The notes beneath the pieces were generated by a model, which was not told the origin of the DNA, did not search any database, and saw nothing but the letters and a program-made list of their open reading frames with translations. The position numbers were made by a program, and so were the translations under genes. A stretch of 64,000 nt of DNA from Rhodosporidiobolus odoratus. Taxonomy: Eukaryota; Basidiomycota; Microbotryomycetes; Sporidiobolales; Sporidiobolaceae. Each line of letters begins with the position of its first letter. The stretch's first letter is position 1. Shown piece after piece: positions 12,330 to 23,525 of this stretch. The DNA is taken from positions 372,001 to 436,000 of the forward strand of contig JAOANU010000016.1 of NCBI GenBank assembly GCA_034387635.1. Direction: 5' to 3'.

Positions 12330-13520
12330 TTGAGAAGGCCTGACCTACCACTCTGTCCTCGACCTTCATCTCATGTTGGACATCAAGGCGCCCAACCCGA
12401 ACTCGAAACGACCGTTGGATGAGTTTGTGCCGTGGGCTGGCAAATGGACCTTGTACTTCAAGCACCGCCAGGACGGGCTCGTGCTAGGCATGCACCCCAA
12501 GCCCGAGGGAAAAGCCGATATTGGTCGACTTGGGCACGACGTCCATTTCAGCCTCCAACTCTTTGCCACCATGCCGAGTGGACACGATGTTCTGGGATTA
12601 TCGGACCACGAAGTAGGGCCGTATCCTAGAAGGTGCGAGAAAGGCAGCGCGGACGCTGCCGGCTGGGCGATATACGGGATCATCGATCCTCCCGAGGTCG
12701 AAAGCGCGAATAGCTTCTGCGACAACAGGGCTGTACCTCGAGCAATTGCTCCACAACGTTCGCCTCTTCTTCCCCCATGCATTCTAAGGCGGCGCCCAGC
12801 TCTGGGTCGAAGCCGACGTCCTCTCCCGCTCTTCCCCCTACTTCAAAGGGCTCCTCTCCTCCGACTTTGCAGAAGCAACTCCTTGCCGCGCAAAGAGAGC
12901 TCGCACAAGCATCGAGGCTGTGACGCCCTCCCACGCAGCCGAAGATAAAGACTTCGCTGACTCGGACGACCAAACCGATACCTTGCGCTTCTCCCGCTCG
13001 CCTCCCAAGCTCGATCAATCCTCTGAAGGAGACGACATTTCTTTCAGGCAAGTTACCGTCACCCAGACCGCCTTCTCCACCTACTATGCCGTCCTCGTCT
13101 ATCTACAGCCCGGCTTTGTTCATTTCGCACCACTGTCCTCCTCCCTTTCCCTCCCAGACTCCCATTCGACCCGCACGTCTGCCTCACGGCGAAAGCTACG
13201 GAAGACCCGTCTTTGCCTCTCCCGATCTTCCCCGAATCCACCTACCGCCTAGCCCACCTTCTCCAGCTTAGGGGACTTCAGAAAGGAATCTCGAAGCCGT
13301 CCGTTCCTCCCTCACCGTCTCATCCGCCGCCGTCGAACTCTTCAGCAACACCTCCGTTGCTTACGACGACCTGCGTGAGATCGTCCTCGTAGTCGTCCAG
13401 GAGCATTGGAAAGAAGTCAAGGCCAGCGCAGCGTGGGAAGAGAAGATGGAGCAGGTCAAGCGTGGAGAGATGCCCGATGGAGGTGCGATCGCGTTTCAGG
13501 TTCTTCAGGCGGTAGCATAG
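12330..13520 (+). pseudogene. MATH/BTB-like family, copy B (decayed)
   Basis: A MATH-like segment runs from about 12330 (LTYHSVLDLHLMLDI, AGKWTLYFKHRQDG, GHDVHFSLQLFATM). The BTB-like half opens HNVRLFFPHAF and then meets an in-frame TAA at 12785-12787. It continues in the same frame with GGAQLWVEADVLSRSSPYFK, LLSSDFAEATP, a basic patch and the acidic insert DKDFADSDDQTDTLRFSRSP. Two further frame changes follow, one near 13170-13200 and one near 13285. Homology resumes each time (DPSLPLPIFPESTYRLAHLL; then LEAVRSSLTVSSAAVELF) down to GAIAFQVLQAVA and a TAG at 13518. One stop and two frameshifts make a functional product unlikely. The gene points toward the 3' end of the membrane protein at 13934-16609, an arrangement repeated in mirror image at 29-33 kb. 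Confidence 0.8.
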
Positions 13521-13933
13521 CGCTTGAGTGGGGTGTCGCATGTGGTGATATATATAGCAGGAGCAATGCCCTTTTGACCCGCAACCCGCATCCGCCCGAG
13601 CCTGAGATTACCAGTGGGCTTGCTCACGATCCTTGACGCCTGACAGCTATGAACCCACTGCGGCGGCCTACTACGGAGACCAAGCTGCGAGTATCGTCAA
13701 TCTCGCACGCAGAACCGCTCGAGCCTTCGCGCCATGAGAAAGCCGGTCGGCTGATTTTACAAACCAAGAGGAACTGATAATTCTAAGAACAGCCTACATT
13801 TACAGTATAGCAAAGACGAAAAACAGAAGGATGCTATGTAAATGTTCCTGTCTACCGTCGCAGCGAGCGACAACCCTAAAGATTCCGATCTATTCCTTTT
13901 CCAACTGAATGCCAAGTCTGGTTACCCAATCGC
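13521..13933. other. Convergent intergenic region, no gene seen
   Basis: Spacer between the 3' ends of copy B and the membrane-protein gene. It presumably holds both 3' UTRs. No repeat or RNA gene is apparent. Confidence 0.4.
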
Positions 13934-16609
13934 TCAAACACCCACGACTCGAGGTGAAGGCAGGCCACGTTTGTTGTCTTCTGATGCGTCGTCGTCGAGC
14001 GTGACGAAGCCCCGGTGATCTGTCGAAGAGGGAGTCGAAGGGCCGGAGTAGACGCCATCGCAGTTGGCTTTGAGCCGCTCGCTGAGCTTGAGGGAGATAG
14101 CCCAGACCGCCCACGATCCGTAAGCTTGGGTTAGGAGAAGGAGGAAACCGACGGTGTAGACGATGAAGGAGAAGTAGATATCGGTACCGACTTGGTTGAA
14201 TTGGACGAGCTGGAGGGAGTGTTCGACGAGTAGGTAGATGGCGAAGGCGAACTTCATGATGAAGGACTGGATTGCGGCGAAGCGGAGGGCGGTGCGAACG
14301 GTGATGGGGTTGCACTTCATGCGGTCTGAAGGTGGGAGGCGGACTGTCAGCTATGGCGGCTTGAAGAGAATTCCTTCAGGGCAGCAAGGGAAGGTGAGAC
14401 AGCTCTTACACAGGAGGAGCGAGACGAATACAGATTGCTCGGTAGTGGCCTGGAAAAGCCAAATGCATCTGTGGAGGAGAAGCAAGGGGTACATTGAGTC
14501 CATCGTGTCGCTCGGCCGCAAGGAAGCCGCGAAGACGCACCCGACGCTGACGATGGCAGGGTGGTAGGTGTTTTCGATAGCGACGAAGAGGGATATGATA
14601 GCCAGCAGAGTCTAATCTCGGGGATAACGACGATGTCAGCGAAAGCGTGGCGGGATTGGGAAGGTCAAGTAAGACGCACGCAGAAGTGGTGAGCCAGCAG
14701 ACTTGCGCGCATCGAGTCGCGGTAGATCATCTCGAAGATGTCTGCACGGGGTGATCAGCGGTCAGTGAAGGGACATGACGAACGAGACGGAATTTCCTTA
14801 CATAGGGCAGAGATCATGGCGGCGGTGACGGTAAGGCATTGCACGCCTAACTGGGTATAAGAATGCAGCAATGACGGAGTGCAGACGAGCTGGAAGCCTA
14901 AGGCGATAGTTGTGACAATGGTGTTGAGGAGATCTGTAGAGCCGAGCACTGTGAGTTGAATGCGCATGTCAAGGAGGCAATATAGGAAGCATACAAGTGA
15001 CGGTGTTGCGCTGGTTGGCAGGGTTGAGAAGACGGTATTCAAGGGAGTACCGGGCGAAGAGAGTCTCGATGATCTTGGCAGAGATGTAGAGGAAGCAAAG
15101 GAAGACGAAAGTCGGAATGGAAAACTGCAGCGAGAGCGGAGACTCGTCAGCAAACGGAACCAGAAGGAATTGGCCTGATCTGTAAGCAGGACTCCAAGCT
15201 CACGAACGCGATGGTTGTCGGGAAAACCAGGGTCAACTTCAGCTTGCCCAACTCGTCGATCGAGTTCTGCGACAGCTTGCTCATATCCCGGTCGTTCCAG
15301 GTAGTGTTGGGGGCGACCAAAGTCTCTGAGAAGGGGAAGGCGTTGGTGACCTCGAGGTAGTCGCGGTCGATGCACATGTCGCCGCCGGAAGGACCGATGT
15401 GAGAGCAGTGAACGTCGGGGCGGTATTGAACCATGTTGTTATGGATGTAGCGGCACCAGTTGGTCTGATCACGCAATACTAGGTCAGCGCCGGTAAGGGG
15501 AGGAAAGCAGAAGAAGTAGGAACGCACGTCAAGACCTCCGTCCAGAGCCGCACCCCAAGGCTTCTCTTCCGTTAAGAAGGTGTAGCACTGGTCGTACGAG
15601 TCGTACTGCTTGTTGGGACCGGTGCAGTGGTCCATGGCAGTGGCGCAGAGCTCGGTCGCGGCCTTGCGAGAGAAGAGAGCCGATTTGTTGGTGGTGGCCG
15701 CATCGTAGGTTTCGCCGAGTTCGAGGGCAACTTGCGGTGCGACGAGGTTGCCGATGTAGTCGAAGGTTTCTGTGGGTGGAACAGGTGTCGGGTTAGACCA
15801 AGCGCGAGGGGGGAAACAAGGGAAGATAACGGACGAGGCCATCGGCGGAAAGAGGCGTCGTAGCTGCGGGGTGTATCAGGTAAGCACCCAAGTCTAGAGT
15901 GAGCAGAGAAGTAAGGGAGCCAGAGGAACGCACGAGATGATCTTCAAGTCGTCATTCCAGCTTGTGATAACATCCAACTGAGCTGGCACAGTAGCATTGA
16001 GGGTAGGGTACGAGAGCTGGAGGATAACGCTGAAGTAGACCACTGGAGGTTCGACGATCAAGCTCTGGATCTCTTGCGAGCTGGGGAATCCAAGGATGGA
16101 GGTGGTGTTGCCTTCGTCGCGGATGCCCTGGAAGAGACCTGTAGAACCGGCTTGCTCAGCTGCACGTCCTTTCAGCGCCGCAGTGCCGAGTCGATAGGGC
16201 GGGACCAGGACATACCGAAAAGGTACTCGGTGTTGAGCTCTTGACCTTCGAAGGCTGCAGGATGAGGAGAACGTCAAGCTCGAAAGCAGGAGGAAAACCC
16301 AGATCAAAGTGGACTTACTGGTGGTAATGTCGACCCTTCCAATACAATCATCCGCTAAGGAGTCGGAGTGGCCCTTCTTCACCGTTTCAGCAGGGTTGAC
16401 GAACCTGCGACCGCGGAGAAAGGCGATGCGACAAGGGAGAAGATAGCAGGTCAATTTCTACGCTGCGAACGGCAAGGAAGCATAGTTGTAACGCACTCAT
16501 CTTGGAACTTCTGTAAAGCGGCAAGATACTCATAAGGCTGCCTTAAGGCAATCACGCCGGTGATTGCGAAAGACGCGAATAGTGTCGATAGAGGAAAAGA
16601 CAATCGCAT
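13934..16609 (-). CDS. Multi-pass membrane protein with cysteine-containing extracellular domain (copy 1)
   Basis: ATG at 16609 gives a signal peptide (MRLSFPLSTLFASFAITGVI) followed by LRQPYEYLAALQKFQDE. About twelve exons join in frame. The luminal/extracellular half holds DDCIGRVDITT, FEGQELNTEYLFG, a CTGPNKQYDSYDQCYTFLTE cysteine motif, WCRYIHNNMVQYRPDVHC and HIGPSGGDMCIDRDYLEV. The C-terminal half has about six hydrophobic helices, ending in IKFAFAIYLLVEHS-like and YTVGFLLLLTQAYGSW segments, then a polar tail with stop at 13934. I recognise the YDSY..C / R.DVHC.HIGP.GG cysteine pattern as recurring in fungal membrane proteins of unknown function. I cannot name a biochemical role. The gene is collinear with copy 2 at 29391-32037, but one intron sits at a different place. 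It is convergent with MATH/BTB copy B. Confidence 0.8.
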
Positions 16610-18196
16610 GGTGCTTCGCGGTGGTCGCCGGCGAAGAAGGTACAGGGAGCAGCAAGCGGCAGGAACGAAGCCCGTGATGGTGAAGAACGCAAGAGCGCCG
16701 ACGGCGGCTAGAGAAACGGCCTGAAAGGCCGCTCCTTGGGGATCCGTGGCACATGAGCGGCGAAGTGTACTCAGGATGCCAAGGGCCAGGTCTCACCTCG
16801 ACGGTGTCAGGGGCATCGCAGCCCAACGGCTCGCTGTATGCGGACAAGGTAGAAGGGATCGGCGTGAAACTGTGGAGTAAATCGGCGTCGGCGATAGCAC
16901 ACGATATCTAGGTAGGTAGACGAGCGTGAATCAGCTCTCGCTTCTTCATCCTTACGAGCACTTTCGTTGTCCAGGAGAAGCTCCTACACGTCGCTGCTAG
17001 CACGTTCTCGCACACACACGCTGCTGCATGTCAGGTATGTCAGGCTGCCAAGACGCTCGACGCTTTCTTCGCTGCACACTTAGCCACCTGACTTACCGAC
17101 GGCCCGCGACCGTGTTCTAGCGGATACGCTAGTGGTGGAGGATGAACGCTAGTAGGTATGCTTGTTGCCCCGCCACGACGCGTCGCGACCGAGTGAGCGG
17201 CTTGCGGAATTTCGGAAGTGAGCAGCAGGTCCGGGGATCCGCGGACCGGCATGAGATGAAGGCCTGTAGAAAGCCGCGTCCTCATATCGCCGTGGGAGGA
17301 TAGAGCCGCCGCTTTGATTGGTTGGAGCAGCATTGACAACGTTCCGGAAACGATCCAGATGGAGCGGGCGTACGCCGTAAGGCGGTGAAGGGACAGCGGA
17401 GGCGGAATGAAAGCGCGCGGTCGAGATGGCAGGTGACCTCCGGTGCAGTCGTAGCTCTGGCTTCGGAGGATGAGAGTCATGCGGACACGCTGTGCAAACT
17501 GGGTGGAGGACGTGAGGCGATGCTCGACGACAGCTGCGGGACCTCGCGCAGAGGGAGACGTAAATAAGCTGAAGTACGCACAGACGGCGAGCGCTACGAT
17601 ACCATATAGGGGCTCCGTACCAGGGGCAGTGCCCACACCAGAATCTTGTGCGCGGTGCTGATCGACGAGGGGAGAGGAGAAAGGAAAAGTAGATTGCGCG
17701 CTGGCAGCATGGCGTTTCTGGAGTAGACGTACAACGTCCACTCTGAGCGCAGCCTGCCGAGCTTTGCAGCATTGGCAAAGTTGCACCTTCTTCACGCCTT
17801 GGCATGAGGCGAGGAGTTCGCAAGAAACGAAACGCGGTGTCGCTGGTTGACCTCGACCATCCGGTAAATTCCGACCCGCTGCATGCACGACCAAGGGTTC
17901 CGAGAGGCTCTAGTATCCCGCTGCACCAATGGAAAGCGATTTTTGAACGTCAGAGCAGCTCGAGGGAGGATGAGCAGAGAAGGTCGAAGTACGCACCGAA
18001 TGAGCCTCCACGGCGCCGCAGGACTAGCAGTCTTCGAGAGAGGAGCAACGGGAACAGCATAATGTAGCCCACACAGCAGCAGTTCCAAGTCAAAGGAGAT
18101 TGATGGTACAGTTACATACCAACCCGATTCAATATTCTCATCAGTTTCACTCGCTCGACCTCTCTCAATCTACACTACAAACATCCCATATAAGCC
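16610..18196. other. Intergenic region with an unassigned long open frame
   Basis: This 1.6 kb spacer separates membrane protein copy 1 and NDUFA5. The minus strand is stop-free over 17040-17894 (284 codons). The predicted product is Arg/Ser/Pro-rich, has no domain I recognise and no convincing start context, so I read it as a chance frame. No RNA gene or repeat was seen. Confidence 0.35.
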
Positions 18197-18707
18197 ATGT
18201 TGCGCGCCACCAGGACTTTGCTGCAACGTACAAAGCTCTCAACCGGAATCACGGGCATCAACGTTCACCCTGAACCTCTTCCCACTCTCCTCCACACCTA
18301 CAACTCGACCCTATCCCTCCTACAACAGATCCCTGCCTCGGCCGTCTACCGCCAATCCGTAGAGTCCATCACTCGCGAACGACTCGCAGCGGTCAACCAG
18401 CTTGGAGGTGAAGGAACTGAGGAGCAGATCGAGGCTGTCGAGGGAAAGATTGGAGGTGGATTGGTTGAAGAGTTGATCACTCAGGCTCAGGAGGAGCTCA
18501 AGCTGACGGGTAAGATGATCGAATGGAAGGCGTGCGTTACCTCTACTGTCCCTTGTCCTTCGCGACTTTGGCTGACCCGTCTGCTTTCTTGCCCTTCATC
18601 GCCAAAACAGATGGGAAGAACTCGAAGAATCCGCGGCACCAGGACAGTGGGAACAGTTCCGCGTCACACCCTCGACGACCACCGCGGACGACCTCCACCC
18701 GAACTAG
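18197..18707 (+). CDS. NADH:ubiquinone oxidoreductase (complex I) subunit NDUFA5/B13-like
   Basis: Two exons (18197-18531 and 18611-18707) give 143 residues. The product is a small accessory subunit of the peripheral arm of mitochondrial complex I. Diagnostic family wording is present: TGITGINVHPEPLPTLLHTY, then a YRQSVESITRERL helix, EELITQAQEELKLTGKM and IEWKAWEELE. The last of these is created across the splice junction, which confirms the intron. The N-terminus (MLRATRTLLQRTKLS) is basic and suits mitochondrial import. Length and domain cover match the family (ETC_C1_NDUFA5). The gene is convergent with the nuclease gene, whose stop lies 226 bp downstream. Confidence 0.93.
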
Positions 18708-18933
18708 GCGGCGGAAAAGGGAGAAAATGGTGAGGTGGCGAACGGTAGACGGGGTGGAGTCGAATGAGCCTAGCAGTAACAGGGTCGTGTTGTCTACCTT
18801 TGCCGTCCTGCCCCGTTTGCCCCAGCCCGCGTTGCAGGGTCAATAACCGTGTGACAGCTCACGGCTTTTCTTGTTTCGACGTCTATGCGCGCTGCTTCTA
18901 CGGCCGCGGTCTATTACGCCTGCTACTGTGCAG

Positions 18934-21510
18934 CTAGAAGACCTCAATCACCGCCCCGATCGCGACATGGTCACTCGGCTCGATCCCTTTTCTCGGCAGT
19001 CCCGGTTCGCACGTCTGGTGAAAGTCGTGCATCTGGAGGAGGGACCGCCACTCTGGCCGTCGTGGCGCATCCGGCGAGGAAGGCGCAATGAGGAATATGT
19101 AACTGCGGATAATGATCGCGAGTGCGTAAGGATGCTGAATGTATTAGGGAATGGAGAGGAAGAGCTTACTCGAGGGTGCATCGCCAAAGCGGAGTGACTG
19201 TTGCCGCGGACGCAGACTCGTCAGCCTCGCTCCGTCTGCAGCAGTAAGATATTCACCAGAACAGAGAGGCGTAGAAAAGGTGGCGGCGTACAATTCGAAA
19301 ACCTCGGTTCAAAGTCCCCTCTCTTGATCCGTTCCTCCCATTCCCCTTCCTGCCTCTTCTCCCACTCCTCCCTCTTCTCCTCGACCTTCGACCCATTCCC
19401 AGCCTGTACCCCAGGCGGTCGATCACAATACCACCGCCCTTGCTGACCATTACACAACCCATAAGCGTCCCCGTAAGCGCTTCGAGCACCCTCGCTAGTC
19501 GTGCTCGCGCTCGAAGAGGAAGAAGAGGAAAAGAGCTCGCGAAGCTCGTCAAGCGTGGCAATGCCGTCCGATCCATCCTCGTTAGGCGGGCGCGAGTTCT
19601 TGATTGGCTTTGTCCGGGGGAGAGTAGGGTCATCGCTCGCATCGCCATCACCGTCGTTGGTGTCGGCGCTTTCTTCACCTTCTTTCGCTTCAGCTTGAGC
19701 GGGCGTCGGAGGCTCAAAGTCTGGATTATGGAGCTTGTCGACGCTGTGGTGCACGACGCGGGAGCGCTCAAAGTCGGCGAGAAGGGCGTCGGGGATGGTT
19801 GAAGAGGGAGAGACGGCGAGTCGGTACGTGAGCTCGTATGGTTGCGTGTTGAAGTCTATACCAACGAACTTCAGCTTGGTTCCGAGAAAGGGCAGAGTGT
19901 CATGCGTACCGCCGGCGAACAATAACGGCCAGTCTTTCCATCGACCACCTTCGCTCTCGTCCCTGAACTTCCTCCCTTCCCTGAAGAGAATACCCGTCTG
20001 GCGAGTCCGTTCGTAGACATACCTGCAATCAAATAAGGTCAATTTGGCACCACGAGAAGGCGAAGAGGGCGAATGTCGGGTCTGAATGTGCAGGAAGAAA
20101 AAACGGCAAACTTACTCTCCCGCCCAGAACAGATGCGTAGTCCCGACTATCATCCCCTTCCCAGGCTGATCCTTGAACTCGAGAGCAACAAACAATCCAA
20201 CGTTCCTAGTCGATCGGGTAATTCCAGCTTCTTTTCTCGATGCTTTGGCATCAACCGAAGGGGCATCGGGAGGTCGAGCATCATCACCGTCCCTCGCATC
20301 AGGCTGAGTGGCGGAGTCTTCGACTGTAGACGGGGGTGGGGTGGTGCCATTTGCACTCGGCCTGGGAGAAGAGGTGGAAGAAACGGCGAGGTGATCCAGT
20401 CTAATGCCTTTTTCGCCGACCTTGTTAAACATGCTGGACCTGCCGAGGATACCGTGAGCTATCGTTTCGCGGCAGAGACGATACGATACGAGAATTACTC
20501 GGAGACGAATCGAAGGCGAGCTGTGCAGACCCGCTTAGAGGAAGGCAGAGAAAACTTACTTATGAGCAATGACCAATCCGTGCGCCTTGTTCGGATAGCC
20601 AACGAAGCTCGTATACCCATGCGTCAACGTCAAAGAAGGCAAATGAGTCGAGAGTCGGTCGACTTCTTGCAGGCAAGCGATGTCGGGCGCGTAATAGCTG
20701 ACTCTGCGTGACACAACGAGCAGTGTCAAGGCAAGGGCGTTGGTAGGCGGGTGGAAACCGGAGCATACTGTGCCATCAGAGGAGGAAGACGATCTTTTCC
20801 CTGCAAACTCAGAATCAGAACGGGTGAGCATGCGGAGGAGCGCAGTCACAGAAGAGAATGGCAGACCTTGAGGTAGTCGCTGCCAGGGAATAATTCTCGT
20901 CCTGTTCGATAGTGAAGAGTCGGTATAAGATATAAAGCAGGTGGTACGGGCAGACGTACGAACTAGCGCTTGCGCAAGCATCTGCGAGACGGGAAGAAGA
21001 GTGAACCAGAGGGGAAGCACGAGGGTCAGTTCTTCCATGCAAAGAAGCAAGCCGAGATCGCTCAAGCGACGAGACGGGGGCGGGCGCTAGCAGCATCACA
21101 GCACTAGCTGCTGACGCAGGTCGGAGGGAACAGAGGAAACCAAGAAAACGTACATTCCAACTAAACAACTTGACCTTCCTCCCCTCCCCGTCTCCCCCAG
21201 CCTCTCCCTGCTCTTCTCCATCTTTCCTCCCCACATCGACCCACTCCCTCGGCAAGAACCCCCTCGTCTCCTTCCCCCCTTTGCCATATTGCTCCCGCCC
21301 ACCAGGCAACAAAGCCGGATCGACTCCCGTCTCTTCCATGATGCGTTTACGTTCTTCTTTACGAGCATCTTGTTCAGCTTTCTTGGCGGCACGGTGGGCG
21401 CGTTTCACGTCGGCGGCTGAGAGTGGAGCCTGAGGTGGGTTGGCGGATGAGGTGGTGCCAGAGGAGGGAGTGCTCGACGGCGAAGCAGGACGGGTCGAGG
21501 CAGTTGACAT
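18934..21510 (-). CDS. Ngl2/CCR4-like endonuclease/exonuclease/phosphatase-family nuclease
   Basis: A multi-exon gene of the EEP superfamily; the Ngl proteins are Mg-dependent RNases (Ngl2 trims 5.8S rRNA). Catalytic elements are visible in order. KLFSWN is joined to a 22-nt exon (MLAQALVR) and then RRELFPGSDYLKGKD. Next come CLQEVDR (catalytic Glu), AHGLVIAHK, GTTHLFW, AGDFNTQPYELTY and finally EPSDHVAIGAV (Asp-His). The AGDFN motif appears only when a 54-nt intron is removed from an otherwise open frame. The last exon (DYIFLIAPSSPD to a TAG at 18934-18936) is separated from the main exon by two more introns. A Ser/Asp-rich insertion of ~100 residues sits before the C-terminal lobe. ATG 21510 (MSTASTRPASP) is chosen as start. 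An in-frame ATG at 21645 would add 45 residues containing a basic amphipathic stretch, which could be a mitochondrial signal. Confidence 0.88.
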
Positions 21511-21758
21511 TGTTCGTATCGCAGCGCGGGTCAGCAAACGAGGAAGAGCCAGGATGCGGGGAGGAACAGCGTCAAATCCAGCAGAGATAACCGTGTTGAA
21601 TCCTTCCTTGTGGCCTGCGCCGCTGCTCCAGATTGCAAAGAGCATGCCGAGCTTTCCGTTTCTCTCTATGGATCAGGCCTCAACAGTTGTTCGTGCGTAA
21701 AGTCCGCCGCCGTTTTTTTCGATTTCAACCCAACTGCAGTGCCACACCCAGGAAGTAT

Positions 21759-23296
21759 TTACTGCTCGGAGAACTCGAAGTGGACGTCCTTGCCGGTGAG
21801 CTGCGCACATAGCAATCCACATGTGAGCGGGCGAGCCAGAAGTATAGAGGGGGGGGGGGAGGGAAGGTGGAGACGGACCTTCTTGTAGACACCGGTGAAG
21901 GAGTCGAGCTTGTACTCGAGGTTGGTCGCGTCCTTCTGGTCGAGGAAGCTGTACGTTTAATAGCATCAGTACATTTGCAACGAGCAAAAAAAAGCAGAAC
22001 GCCAAAAGGCTCCATGACGGACACCTTGATGGTCTTGGCGCCGTCAACCGACTGGCGGGTGCGCTTGCCGGTGATCTCCTATTCATCCCGTATCGAGCAT
22101 GTCGACATTGTGGTAATGGGGAGGGGTAATCGGGGGAGGAGAAGAAAGAAGTCGAGGCGAGCCGCAATCAGCATTCAATGCTTCATGTCACTTGCTCCAC
22201 AGCCTGTCGATCCGTTCAGCCTTGACTTCGACATCGGGCGTCATCGCGGGGGTCGAAAGGGGACAGGGGAAGTGGGAAAAACTGTTCCTCCTCGCGAGTG
22301 GAGGAGAAAAAGGAAAGAAGGTAAGCGCGAAAGAAAGGAAGGACAGCTCACAGCGGGGTGGACGAGGTCATCGAGGATCTTCTCGTGAACCTCCTTGAGG
22401 GTGCGGGAGCGGGGGCGCTGCTGCTTGACGCGCGAGCCACGGGTGGGCTTGCGCATCATGCGGCGCTGGCCGATGAAGACGACGTGGCGGTCCGAGAACT
22501 TCTTCTCGAGCTCGCGGGTGAGGCTGCGTGCGACAGCAGCGTGAGCCGGTGCTCGACCGGAAGCATCGGGTGAAAAGGAAAAGCGTACCGGCCCTGGATC
22601 TTGTGGAAAGCCTTGACCTGGGGAACCGGGACGAAGACAACGATGGCCTTCTTGCCACCCTTGACGTCGACCTCACGGGCCGCCGAGATCTGGAGGGGGC
22701 GGAGCTCAGCCTTGAGGTCGGGAACGTTGTTCTCGAGGTCAAGGAGGGCCTGGGCGACCAGCGTCTCCGTGGCGTCCGGGGCAGTGCGCGGCGCGTTGGC
22801 GGTCCTGAAGATCTGTAGAGCAACATGTATGAGCATCTAGGCAGCAGCGCAGGTGGAAAGGGGAGTAGACGAACCTTGGCGGCGACGGACTATCGTCGAG
22901 GACAAGTTGGTAGGGGAACGTCGCGCAGGGGTCAGCCTTGGTCCTGAAGTGTACGGGAGCGTACCGTGTATCCATCTAGCTAGTTCCTCTGCCGCCCGAG
23001 TGTGCTACAGGAGCGGCGGCTCCCCTGCACCTTCGAGACCGCCAACCAAGCCCTCGGTGTCTGTTTCCAACTTCGCGCTCCTGCGTGCCCAGCTGTAATC
23101 CTTCACTTCCTAGGCCTTCGATGCGCCTGTCAATGCCCTTTCTCGTGTCCTCCGTGGGCGAGACGTGAACGCTGCCGGGAGCTAAAGCTTTTGCGTGCAG
23201 AGGTCGAGCGAGGTCGACAGCGGGTTGGGCAGGGATGTGGAGGCAGCGTAGAGGCGTAGACGGGGTGTAGCGTTAAGCAGCATAGCGCCTTACCAT
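21759..23296 (-). CDS. RPS7: 40S ribosomal protein S7 (eS7)
   Basis: Seven exons encode eS7, a component of the small ribosomal subunit. Exon 1 is only the ATG (23296-23294), followed by a ~404-nt intron. Exon 2 is 15 nt (22889-22875, SVAAK). Exon 3 (22812-22589) gives [16 protein letters not shown] and [18 protein letters not shown]. Exon 4 starts at 22523 and carries [20 protein letters not shown] and [19 protein letters not shown]. Later short exons give [39 protein letters not shown] and [13 protein letters not shown] before a TAA at 21759-21761. The sequence covers the whole family domain. Every junction falls inside a conserved block, so the model is firm apart from exon 1. That exon is inferred because exon 2 has no in-frame ATG and the only suitable ATG lies directly before a GTAAGG donor. 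The gene is divergent from VPS51, with 229 bp between the start codons. Confidence 0.93.
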
Positions 23297-23525
23297 GGCG
23301 GGCGGGACGACGAGGTGAAAGGAAAGCGAGCCAGCGAAAGCTCAAATGGTCAACTCGTCTCAAATTCAGATAAAATCACAGAGTACTACATATAGCTCGA
23401 TACTACGTGCAAGGCTGCCTCTTACAGTCTCAAGCTGTACCGTGAGGAGATGAGCATGTTGTTCTCCTCCCCACTTGCCTCACACTTCAGTCTCTATCGC
23501 ATACTTCGAACCGCTCTCTCGCTCT

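Noticed and set aside
17040..17894. 284-codon open frame on the minus strand
   Set aside because: Arg/Ser/Pro-rich with no recognisable motif and no splice-linked neighbours. Long chance frames are common in this GC-rich DNA, and it overlaps other open frames on both strands.
19290..19320. GGTTCAAAGTCC resembling a tRNA B box
   Set aside because: It lies inside the coding sequence of the nuclease on the other strand, and no matching A box or cloverleaf could be formed around it.
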